Source: CAZNYG01 sp964577205
GTDB lineage: Bacteria > Elusimicrobiota > Endomicrobiia > Endomicrobiales > CAIRNS01
Direction: 5' to 3'
Length of the DNA stretch: 7,768 nt
NCBI GenBank assembly: GCA_964577205.1
Contig: CAZNYG010000084.1
Coordinates: forward strand, 1-7,768
This document shows, in pieces, positions 1 to 6,064 of the stretch. A model generated the notes under the pieces. That model did no database searches and was not told the DNA's origin. It worked only from the letters and a program-made list of their open reading frames with translations. How positions within the stretch are numbered: the first letter of the stretch is position 1; every line of letters begins with the position of its first letter. The translations under genes and the position numbers were made by a program.

Positions 1-533
1 GGATGGCACCGTCAACAAAAGTGCATGGCGTCCTGGTGCGCGTGTACGGCCTCGGCGTGCTCCTCCTGGGAGATGCCGGCATAGGCAAATCCGAGTGCGC
101 GCTCGAGCTGGTGAAACGCGACCATATGCTGGTCGCGGACGATGTCGTGGAGATATACCAGCGCTCGGGCGGTTTCCTGGTGGGCAGGGGCGAAGAGATC
201 ATCCGCCATCACATGGAAGTGCGCGGCCTCGGCATCATAGACGTGCGGAGCCTCTTCGGCATCGGCTATATACTGGATGAAACGAGGATAGAACTGGTCA
301 TACGACTGGAAGGATGGGATCCCGGACGCGAATATGAACGGATCGGACTGGAAGATCATTACACGACGATCCTGGACGTCAGGATACCGGAAGTCATACT
401 CCCGGTAGGGCCGGGCCGAAACCTGGCCGTACTGGTGGAGATAGCAAGCCTGAACCAGCGTTTGAAGAACAAGGGCCATTATTCGGCGCAGGAACTGAAC
501 CAGCGTCTTATACAGATGATGTCCAAACAATGA
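1..533 (+). CDS. hprK: HPr kinase/phosphorylase, C-terminal catalytic domain (5' partial)
   Basis: Bifunctional enzyme that phosphorylates HPr on Ser46 using ATP or PPi and reverses the reaction with Pi; cytoplasmic. The reading frame is open from the window edge (first whole codon at base 3) and 176 residues are visible. Numbered from that codon, it shows the VHGVL histidine (H8), Walker A GDAGIGKS (23-30, K29), the LVADD aspartates (D46, D47), the family signature EVRGLGIID (72-80, with E72), YERIGL (R113) and PGRNLAVLVE near 137-146. These match the catalytic residues known from Lactobacillus casei HprK/P (His140, Lys161, Asp178/179, Glu204, Arg245). The usual protein is about 310-330 residues, so the N-terminal domain (about 130 residues) lies upstream. 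The ATG at base 3 falls inside the normally continuous LAPxTxxHGV segment and is not the start. Small deviations are Ala in Walker A, where Ser is usual, and Met in HMLVADD, where Arg is usual. The stop overlaps the rapZ start (ATGA). The ptsH product downstream keeps the target serine. Confidence 0.96.
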   Translation, partial: MAPSTKVHGVLVRVYGLGVLLLGDAGIGKSECALELVKRDHMLVADDVVEIYQRSGGFLVGRGEEIIRHHMEVRGLGIIDVRSLFGIGYILDETRIELVIRLEGWDPGREYERIGLEDHYTTILDVRIPEVILPVGPGRNLAVLVEIASLNQRLKNKGHYSAQELNQRLIQMMSKQ

Positions 534-1387
534 ACACGACTTTCTACATCATAACCGGCCTTTCCGGGGCCGGGAAAAGCCAGGCGCTGAAGATCCTTGA
601 GGACCTCGGGTTCTTTTGCGTGGACAATATCCCTGTAAGCCTGGTGCCGAAGTTCGCCGACATGTGCCAGGAGATGGGCGGTAAACTGCATAACGTGGCA
701 CTGGGCATCGATATTCGCGCGGGCTCCGCGCTGAAATCCCTTGAGCCCGTCCTTGCCGAGATAAAAGAAAAGAAGATCAATTACCGCATAATATTCTTTA
801 CCGCGAACGACGACACGCTTCTGAAGCGTTTTTCCGAAACGCGGCGGCGCCATCCTCTCGGGCGGAGGATACTGGCCGGCATCCGAAAAGAACGCGCCAT
901 GATGGAAAGGCTGTTGAACATTGCCGACCAGGAGATAGACACGTCATATCTGACGCTTGGCGAGCTCAAGGAGATCATCGCCCGGGTCATGAACGTCGCG
1001 CCGGAAAGGAAAATTATCATTTCTGTCATGTCCTTCGGCTATAAGCGCGGCATTCCGCTGGACGCGGACCTGGTCATGGACGTTCGTTTCCTTCCGAACC
1101 CGAATTACGTTCAGCGTCTCCGCTCAAAAACAGGAAAGGACGCTTCCGTCCGCCGGTATGTCCAGCAGCAGCGTTTGTACAAGGAGTTCTTCAGCCGCTG
1201 GTCGGGGCTGGTCGACTTTCTGCTGCCTCATTACGTGAAGGAAGGCAAAAGCTATTTTACCATAGCGGTCGGATGTACGGGGGGGCACCATCGTTCCGTT
1301 GTCGCGGCGGAAGCGATCGCTAAGCATCTCCGCGGCCGCAGATACGCGGTCAGGGTGTATCACCGGGATATAGTTCATCAGCTATGA
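530..1387 (+). CDS. rapZ: RapZ/YvcJ family nucleotide-binding RNase adapter protein
   Basis: Full-length 285-residue P-loop protein of the RapZ (E. coli) / YvcJ (B. subtilis) family; E. coli RapZ is 284. Walker A is GLSGAGKS (10-17), followed by FFCVDNIP (28-35), a DIR nucleotide-contact motif (61-63), ETRRRHPL (103-110), SFGYKRGIPLDADLV (168-182), RFLPNP (186-191) and the C-terminal GCTGGHHRSV (248-257). In E. coli, RapZ senses GlcN6P through its C-terminal domain and delivers the sRNA GlmZ to RNase E. In B. subtilis the protein binds and hydrolyses nucleotides and affects competence. The basic KRK tail used for RNA binding in E. coli is absent here (the protein ends HRDIVHQL), so an RNA-adapter role is uncertain. 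The start is the ATG overlapping the hprK stop in ATGA; no strong Shine-Dalgarno precedes it, which suggests translational coupling. The family call is firm; the molecular role in this organism is inferred. Confidence 0.96.
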   Translation: MNTTFYIITGLSGAGKSQALKILEDLGFFCVDNIPVSLVPKFADMCQEMGGKLHNVALGIDIRAGSALKSLEPVLAEIKEKKINYRIIFFTANDDTLLKRFSETRRRHPLGRRILAGIRKERAMMERLLNIADQEIDTSYLTLGELKEIIARVMNVAPERKIIISVMSFGYKRGIPLDADLVMDVRFLPNPNYVQRLRSKTGKDASVRRYVQQQRLYKEFFSRWSGLVDFLLPHYVKEGKSYFTIAVGCTGGHHRSVVAAEAIAKHLRGRRYAVRVYHRDIVHQL

Positions 1388-2355
1388 AGCCGCGAAAACT
1401 TCAGGACATCCGGATCGTTGTTGTGGGTGGCGGGACGGGGCTCTCCACGCTGCTCAGAGGCCTTAAAAGACTGACGCCGCACCTGACGGCCGTAGTCGCG
1501 GTCACTGATGACGGAGGAAGCTCCGGCGCGCTGCGACGCGAGCTTGGCGTATTGCCTCCCGGCGATATCCGCAACTGCCTTGTCGCGCTTTCAGAAGAAG
1601 AGAACCTGATGGCCCAGCTCTTTCAATACCGCTTTCCATCCGCCGGATCCCTTGCGGGGCATTCCTTCGGGAACCTTTTTATCACGGCCATGTCGTCCCT
1701 GTCCGGCGGATTCGACCGGGGGATAACGCGCGCCAGCGAAGTCCTGGCGATCCGCGGGCAGGTCCTTCCCGCGACGCTAAGCGCGGTGACGCTGCGCGCC
1801 AGGCTGAAGAACGGGAAGGTCATCAAGGGGGAAAGCAATATCGGCAGGAGCAGCGGCCCGGTCAGCGAATTGATCATCTGGCCGAGCCCGCCACCCGCCG
1901 CGCCGCGCGTAATTGAGGCGATCGGGCAGGCGGACGCGATAGTCCTGGGGCCCGGTTCTCTGTACACCTCGATAATAGCCAATCTTCTGATCCAGGGCAT
2001 CGTTCCCGCGCTGCGCAAAACGGCGGCGCCCAAAATATACGTGTGTAACATCATGACGCAGCCCGGCGAGACGACGGGGTACACGCTCACCGACCATCTG
2101 CGCGCGATCGAGGACCACGGCGCGGACGGGCTTCTGGACGTGATCATCGCGAACTATTCGCGGATCCCGGAAAACGTGGCGCGACGTTACGCGAAGGAAG
2201 GAGCCTGCCCGGTAAGGATCGATCGGCGCTCCATCAAAGGGGTGCGCATGGTGAAGACCAACCTTATATCCCCGGAAGGCGTCGCGCGGCACGATCCGGG
2301 AAGGCTTGCGTCGGTCATAAAAAGAATACTGAGAGAAGAGCGCATCGCATTATGA
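1384..2355 (+). CDS. yvcK: YvcK family UDP-GlcNAc-binding protein (gluconeogenesis factor, CofD-like)
   Basis: A 323-residue protein of the YvcK/CofD-like family. It has an N-terminal nucleotide-binding GGGTGLSTLLRGLK (15-28), TDDGGSSGALR (41-51), PPGDIRNCLVAL (58-69), GHSFGNLFI (92-100), the GPGSLYTSII segment (189-198) and CNIMTQPGETTGY (221-233). All are near-identical to the family consensus. In B. subtilis and Listeria, YvcK binds UDP-GlcNAc and is needed for growth on gluconeogenic carbon sources and for normal cell-wall synthesis; a CofD-like lactyl-transferase role is not expected. It starts at the ATG overlapping the rapZ stop (ATGA), with no convincing Shine-Dalgarno, and its own stop overlaps the next ATG in the same way. 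In Firmicutes rapZ(yvcJ)-yvcK is usually followed by whiA; here a PTS EIIA gene takes that place. Length and motifs give no sign of damage. Confidence 0.96.
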   Translation: MKPRKLQDIRIVVVGGGTGLSTLLRGLKRLTPHLTAVVAVTDDGGSSGALRRELGVLPPGDIRNCLVALSEEENLMAQLFQYRFPSAGSLAGHSFGNLFITAMSSLSGGFDRGITRASEVLAIRGQVLPATLSAVTLRARLKNGKVIKGESNIGRSSGPVSELIIWPSPPPAAPRVIEAIGQADAIVLGPGSLYTSIIANLLIQGIVPALRKTAAPKIYVCNIMTQPGETTGYTLTDHLRAIEDHGADGLLDVIIANYSRIPENVARRYAKEGACPVRIDRRSIKGVRMVKTNLISPEGVARHDPGRLASVIKRILREERIAL

Positions 2356-2762
2356 TCTCCATCCTGATAGTCACCCACGGCGAACTGGCAAAGGAGCTGT
2401 TGCGCACCGCCGAGATCATCATCGGCAAACAGGAAGGGGTGAAAACCATTCATCTTACTCAGGATGAAAGCCTGGCGGCGCTATGCCGGCGCGCGGGTGA
2501 CGAATTGAACCGGAACCATCCGGACGGGGACGGAACGCTCGTGCTGACCGATATGCTGGGCGGGACTCCCTGCAACGCCTCTCTTCCATTTTCGACCTCT
2601 CACCGCGTGGAGATCGTTTCCGGCGTGAACCTCTATATGCTTATCTCAGCGCTGATGAACCGCGGGTCGCTGACGCTGGAGGGCCTCGCTCAAAAGGCGA
2701 TCGCCGACGGAAAGAAGAATATCGCCAACGCGAAAGAGATATTCCTGAAAAGACTCGGGTGA
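2352..2762 (+). CDS. PTS mannose/sorbose-family EIIA component
   Basis: A 136-residue free-standing EIIA of the mannose superfamily (the IIA domain of E. coli ManX). It accepts phosphate from phospho-HPr on His9, in the N-terminal ILIVTHGELA stretch, and passes it to EIIB. Other visible landmarks are VLTDMLGGTPCNAS (64-77), with D67 at the usual active-site aspartate position, and IVSGVNLYML (88-97), both characteristic of the family. It is cytoplasmic, with no signal peptide or membrane segment. The start ATG overlaps the yvcK stop (ATGA); a weak purine-rich AGAAGAG lies about 11 bases upstream. It ends in tandem stops (TGA then TAA), directly followed by a GC-rich hairpin. In many deltaproteobacteria a lone EIIA of this type next to hprK and rapZ is thought to be regulatory; here EIIB, EIIC and EIID genes follow, so transport is plausible. 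The sugar cannot be read from the sequence. Confidence 0.95.
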   Translation: MISILIVTHGELAKELLRTAEIIIGKQEGVKTIHLTQDESLAALCRRAGDELNRNHPDGDGTLVLTDMLGGTPCNASLPFSTSHRVEIVSGVNLYMLISALMNRGSLTLEGLAQKAIADGKKNIANAKEIFLKRLG

Positions 2763-2766
2763 TAAG

Positions 2767-2798
2767 GCCCTCGCGGAAAGCCGGGCGCGAGGCGTTTT
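2767..2798 (+). terminator. Hairpin with short T run between EIIA and EIIB (possible attenuator)
   Basis: CCTCGCG (2769-2775) pairs perfectly with CGCGAGG (2786-2792), giving a 7-bp GC-rich stem with a 10-base loop; a bulged C would allow one more G-C pair (2767 with 2793). The stem is followed by CG and then TTTT (2795-2798). It sits just after tandem stop codons in the only sizeable gap of the gene run. The T tract is too short for a confident full terminator. Partial termination (lower expression downstream) or an mRNA processing or stability element are equally possible. Confidence 0.5.
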
Positions 2799-2807
2799 AT
2801 CATTGAC

Positions 2808-2812
2808 AGGAG
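2808..2812 (+). promoter_or_regulatory. Shine-Dalgarno that fixes the EIIB start
   Basis: AGGAG lies five bases upstream of the ATG at 2818, a near-ideal arrangement. It rules against the in-frame TTG at 2803, which would place this site inside the coding sequence and add five residues not seen in the family. Confidence 0.8.
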
Positions 2813-2817
2813 ACGAT

Positions 2818-3354
2818 ATGGCCATTGTGCTGGTTCGCATAGATGATCGTCTTATACACGGGCAGGTGGTGGAAGGCTGGCTGAAGAGCATACGGGCGAA
2901 CCATATTGTCATCGTTTCTGACGATGTGGCGCGTGACCGCATGCAGCAGACGCTTCTGGCGATGGCGGTGCCCAGTTCCATCCGCGTCACCAGCCTTTCG
3001 GTGGATGACGCGGCCTCGATGCTCAAACAGGACACGTTCGCGAACGAGAGGGTGCTTCTTCTTTTATCGCGGCCGTCGGATGTCATGAGGCTTCTTGAAA
3101 GGGGCGTGACGCTCTCGTCGGTCAACGTCGGCGGGATGCATTTCGCTCCGGGTAAAAAGCAGCTGTTGCGCAATCTTTGTGTTGACGAAGATGATGTCCG
3201 CGCGTTCGCATGCGCGGTGGACCGGGGCGTGGAACTTGAAGGACGGGTCCTTCCATCCGACGATCGGATCGATGTGTGCGAAGTGCTGAAAAGAGAAGGG
3301 CTGCTGGAAGGCGGAAAGAACAGGCCGGGAAGCTCCGGAGACGTTCATGGATAA
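2818..3354 (+). CDS. PTS mannose/sorbose-family EIIB component
   Basis: Cytoplasmic 178-residue EIIB subunit that takes phosphate from EIIA and transfers it to the sugar translocated by EIIC/EIID. The N-terminus MAIVLVRIDDRLIHGQVV is diagnostic, with phospho-acceptor His14 in DDRLIHGQV. Further family landmarks are NVGGMHF (103-109), GKKQLL (112-117) and the GVELEGRVLPSDDRIDV stretch (137-153). The last 15 or so residues are Gly/Ser-rich, extend past the usual end, and overlap the next gene. The start at ATG 2818 is chosen from the strong AGGAG upstream and from family alignment. The gene ends by overlapping the GH57 start by eight bases. EIIA and EIIB are separate polypeptides here, unlike the fused ManX of E. 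coli. Confidence 0.95.
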   Translation: MAIVLVRIDDRLIHGQVVEGWLKSIRANHIVIVSDDVARDRMQQTLLAMAVPSSIRVTSLSVDDAASMLKQDTFANERVLLLLSRPSDVMRLLERGVTLSSVNVGGMHFAPGKKQLLRNLCVDEDDVRAFACAVDRGVELEGRVLPSDDRIDVCEVLKREGLLEGGKNRPGSSGDVHG

Positions 3355-5401
3355 GGTCCGCCTGGTGCTCGGCATCCATAACCATCAGCCGGAAGGCAAC
3401 TTTCCGGAAGTGATGGAACAGGGGTATCAGCAGGCGTACCTTCCCTTCATGGAGGTCATGGAACGGCATCCTTCGATAAAGTGGTGCCTGCACGCGAGCG
3501 GTATCCTTTGGAATTTCATCGCCGACCGCCATCCGGAATATGTCGCTCGCATCAAGGGCATGTCCGCTCGCGGACAGTTGGAGCTGCTGAGCGGAGGCTT
3601 TTTTGAACCCATCCTTCCCGTCATCCCGGAACGCGACAGGGCCGGCCAGATATCCCTGCTGACGGAATTCATCCGCCGTACCTTTGAAACGGAACCAAAA
3701 GGCATGTGGCTTGCCGAACGGGTGTGGGAGCCTTCGCTGGCGTTCTCTCTTGCCCGTGCCGGCATGAAATATACGGTGGTTGACGACATGCATTTTGCCG
3801 CCGCGGGCTATGATGCCGATAAGCTCCGCGGGTATTACACGACCGAAGATCAGGGAGAGATCCTCGATATCTTTCCGATAAGCCGGGAACTGCGCTATCA
3901 CATACCGTTCCAGACCGTTGAAAAAACGATCGAATACCTGATCTCCTGCCGGCAGGAAGGGGCTTCTCCTCTTGTCGTAATGGCGGATGACGGCGAAAAG
4001 TTCGGCATGTGGCCGGAAACGTACCGGCATGTCTACCTGAACGGCTGGCTTGATCATTTCCTGTCCGCCCTTGAAGATCATTCCGACCGGATCGAAACGG
4101 TGACGTTCAGCGGATACCGGGAACAATTTCCGTCAGCGGGGCGCGTCTACCTGCCGACCGCTTCCTATTCTGAAATGGCCGAGTGGGCGCTGCCTCCGGA
4201 TGCCCGGGAGGAATTCGATGACGCGCATCGCCGGAATGAGAAAGACCCCCGCGTGTCGCGATTTCTTCGCGGAGGGTTCTGGCGGACGTTCCTGGCCAGG
4301 TACGAAGAAGCGAACACAATGCATAAAAAAATGCTCATGGTCAGCCGGATGGTGGAAACGGCTGTCGGCAGCGGCCTGAGCGAAACCGACAGCGAGGAAG
4401 CGCGGAAAGCGCTGTATGCCGGCCAGTGCAACTGCGCGTACTGGCACGGTGTGTTCGGCGGCCTGTACCTTCCGCATTTGAGACAGGCGATCTACCGGGC
4501 TCTGTTGAAGGCCGAAAATACGGCAAGAAAAAAACTTCCGGCGGCCGGGACCTGGCAGCCGTTGGACATCGATAAGGACGGGCGCGAAGAGATGGTGTAC
4601 CTGGGAACTCCCCAGAATCTTTTTGTCGCGCCTCACGCGGGCGGCTCTCTTTTCGAATGGGACCTGAACGACAGCGGGGTCAATCTTCAGAACGTCCTGA
4701 CCCGGCGCAAAGAAATGTATCACCGGAAGCTGCGGGAGTCCATCGGCCATTCTTCGAAAGGCGCCCGGCACAGGGAGGAGATCAAGGTCAAGGAACAGAA
4801 CCTTGAGCGTTACCTCCAGTACGACTGGTACCGGCGCTCGACGCTGCTGGACCATTTTCTTCATCCAGGCACGAAGATCGAAGGGATGAGAAGCAACGCT
4901 TACGGCGAGCAGGGCGATTTCATTTTGGGCTGTTACGGTGCCGCGCTTGAGGACCAGACGCTTATCCTCACCCGACAGGGCGCAGTGTGGGAGGACGGCA
5001 GCCGCCGGCGCGTGGACGTGGAAAAAAGGATCACGCCGGTCGCTGACGGGTTTACCGTGGTCTATCGCGTTACGAACAGGGAAGAACGGGAACTGCCGGT
5101 GGCTTTCGCGCCGGAGTTCAACTGCGCTTTCTCTTTTCCCGTTGATGGTGAAAGCGGCGAGTTCGGAGGGGCGACATCGTGGCAACGGATCGACCGCCAT
5201 TTCGGCATCCAGTTCTCCCTGTCTACCGATGTTCCCTGCGACATATGGGCCTGGCCGTGTGAAACGGTTTCACTCTCCGAGGGCGGGTTTGAAAGGACCT
5301 ACCAGGGCACCGTTATTCTTCCGGTATTCCGCAGGGAGATACCCCCGCTTTCGGCTTTGTCGGTGTGGCTGACGGTGAACGCCGCGCCGCTCGGGAAGTG
5401 A
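3347..5401 (+). CDS. Glycoside hydrolase family 57, 4-alpha-glucanotransferase/alpha-amylase-like (DUF1925/DUF1926)
   Basis: A 684-residue cytoplasmic protein (no signal peptide) that aligns end to end with Thermococcus litoralis 4-alpha-glucanotransferase (659 residues). The GH57 barrel spans about 1-300 with conserved regions HNHQP (11-15), GQLELL (76-81), WLAERV (121-126) and DDGEKFG (214-220). E124 matches the nucleophile (Glu123 in T. litoralis) and D215 the acid/base (Asp214). A DUF1925 segment follows (about 305-395), containing QCNCAYWHGVFGGLYLPHLR (360-379), then a beta-rich DUF1926 domain (about 405-680) opening with a DxDxDG loop (407-412). C363 replaces the aspartate found in the archaeal QCND motif. 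Expected chemistry is transfer or hydrolysis of alpha-1,4-glucan segments from maltodextrin or glycogen; branching enzyme is less likely because GH57 branching enzymes lack DUF1925/1926. GGAG (3337-3340) precedes the ATG by six bases, and the start overlaps EIIB by eight bases. Its position between EIIB and EIIC implies co-expression with the PTS. Family certain; exact activity open. Confidence 0.93.
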   Translation: MDKVRLVLGIHNHQPEGNFPEVMEQGYQQAYLPFMEVMERHPSIKWCLHASGILWNFIADRHPEYVARIKGMSARGQLELLSGGFFEPILPVIPERDRAGQISLLTEFIRRTFETEPKGMWLAERVWEPSLAFSLARAGMKYTVVDDMHFAAAGYDADKLRGYYTTEDQGEILDIFPISRELRYHIPFQTVEKTIEYLISCRQEGASPLVVMADDGEKFGMWPETYRHVYLNGWLDHFLSALEDHSDRIETVTFSGYREQFPSAGRVYLPTASYSEMAEWALPPDAREEFDDAHRRNEKDPRVSRFLRGGFWRTFLARYEEANTMHKKMLMVSRMVETAVGSGLSETDSEEARKALYAGQCNCAYWHGVFGGLYLPHLRQAIYRALLKAENTARKKLPAAGTWQPLDIDKDGREEMVYLGTPQNLFVAPHAGGSLFEWDLNDSGVNLQNVLTRRKEMYHRKLRESIGHSSKGARHREEIKVKEQNLERYLQYDWYRRSTLLDHFLHPGTKIEGMRSNAYGEQGDFILGCYGAALEDQTLILTRQGAVWEDGSRRRVDVEKRITPVADGFTVVYRVTNREERELPVAFAPEFNCAFSFPVDGESGEFGGATSWQRIDRHFGIQFSLSTDVPCDIWAWPCETVSLSEGGFERTYQGTVILPVFRREIPPLSALSVWLTVNAAPLGK

Positions 5402-5404
5402 CGC

Positions 5405-6064
5405 ATGATAACCTTTACTGATATGATCGGGATAGCTTTCGTCGCGGCGTTGTTTAATGTCGACGTAACGGCTTTCGCGCAGCTGATGATCTCGCGCCCT
5501 GTCGTTTGCGCTCCGGTATTCGGATATATGCTGGGCGATCCCGTGGCAGGCATCTGGATCGGCATCATAGTCGAGATGATCTGGGTCAATACCATCCCGA
5601 TGGGAGCGGCCATCCCGCAGGATACGACGGCTATCGCCATCCTCGCTACCGCGTGGGGGATACTGGGTATGTCGGGACACCGCGCGGCGATGATGCTGGC
5701 CCTGGCGCTGGCGGTGCCCGCGGGCATCCTGTTCCAGTTCATCGATATCAGGATGAGGTACCTGAATATCGGCGTCGCCCACTGGGTGGAAAAAGGGCTG
5801 ATGGACGGAAAAGAAAAAAGGATCGGCCAGGGCATTGCGGCCGGCATGGCTCTTTCGTTCATCAAAGCTTTCGTTTTTTACGCGGTACTCATCGTCCCTG
5901 GTACGCTGCTGGTGCGGTGGATATTTTTCAAACTGACCCCCCCGACCATGGCGGGGCTCGAGGCGGCCTGGCGTTTGCTGCCGCTGGCCGGGCTCGGCGT
6001 GCTTCTGGCTAACTTCAGTTACGGACGCCTTCCGCGCGGAAGGAACCGTCAGGATGGGCTCTAA
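5405..6064 (+). CDS. PTS mannose/sorbose-family EIIC membrane component (short form)
   Basis: Integral membrane subunit forming the sugar channel with EIID. The 219 residues contain the family stretch ISRPVVCAPVFGYMLGD (29-45), then GIWIGIIVEMIWVNTIPMGA (49-68) and IPQDTTAIAIL (70-80). Hydrophobic segments are at roughly 5-20, 33-60, 75-90, 95-112, 145-175 and 188-204. Typical members (E. coli ManY, 266 residues) continue for about 40 further residues with another membrane helix; here the protein ends soon after the LLPLAGLGVLLA helix with a basic tail (YGRLPRGRNRQDGL). The start is the ATG three bases after the GH57 stop, preceded by a modest GGGAAG (5393-5398), so translation is probably coupled. 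The 3' end overlaps the EIID start. No frameshift is apparent: residues after the seven-C run at 5937-5943 still match the family. Confidence 0.92.
   Translation: MITFTDMIGIAFVAALFNVDVTAFAQLMISRPVVCAPVFGYMLGDPVAGIWIGIIVEMIWVNTIPMGAAIPQDTTAIAILATAWGILGMSGHRAAMMLALALAVPAGILFQFIDIRMRYLNIGVAHWVEKGLMDGKEKRIGQGIAAGMALSFIKAFVFYAVLIVPGTLLVRWIFFKLTPPTMAGLEAAWRLLPLAGLGVLLANFSYGRLPRGRNRQDGL
6021..6053 (+). promoter_or_regulatory. Hairpin covering the EIID Shine-Dalgarno
   Basis: CCTTCC (6028-6033) pairs with GGAAGG (6038-6043) across a GCGC loop. An outer stem ACGG (6021-6024) pairs with CCGT (6046-6049), separated by a small internal loop. The AAGGAA (6040-6045) that serves the EIID ATG at 6054 is largely buried in the inner stem. 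Ribosomes finishing EIIC (stop at 6062-6064) would melt it, so this fits translational coupling of EIID to EIIC. It lies inside coding sequence, so the pairing could be coincidental. Confidence 0.4.

Noticed and set aside
3..533. hprK starting at the ATG at base 3, as a short single-domain kinase.
   Set aside because: The visible sequence begins in the middle of the conserved LAPxTxxHGV segment at the domain boundary, so the frame almost certainly continues upstream of the window.
2803..2808. Perfect TTGACA, a consensus -35 box just before the EIIB gene.
   Set aside because: No TATAAT-like hexamer lies 16-18 bases downstream; that region is EIIB coding sequence (TTGTGCTGG). The match overlaps the Shine-Dalgarno region and is probably chance.
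2803..3354. EIIB starting from TTG at 2803.
   Set aside because: AGGAG sits five bases before ATG 2818, and family members begin with the segment MxIVLVRIDDRLIHGQ.
3347..5401. GH57 protein as a 1,4-alpha-glucan branching enzyme, or as a recently acquired foreign gene.
   Set aside because: The DUF1925/DUF1926 architecture and motif set fit the glucanotransferase/amylase group; base composition and codon style look like the neighbouring genes.
5937..5943. Seven-C run in EIIC as a possible frameshift causing the short protein; a seven-G run at 1279-1285 in rapZ likewise.
   Set aside because: In both genes the residues after the run stay in the conserved family pattern (LLPLAGLGVLLA in EIIC, GGHHRSV in RapZ), so the frame is correct as read.
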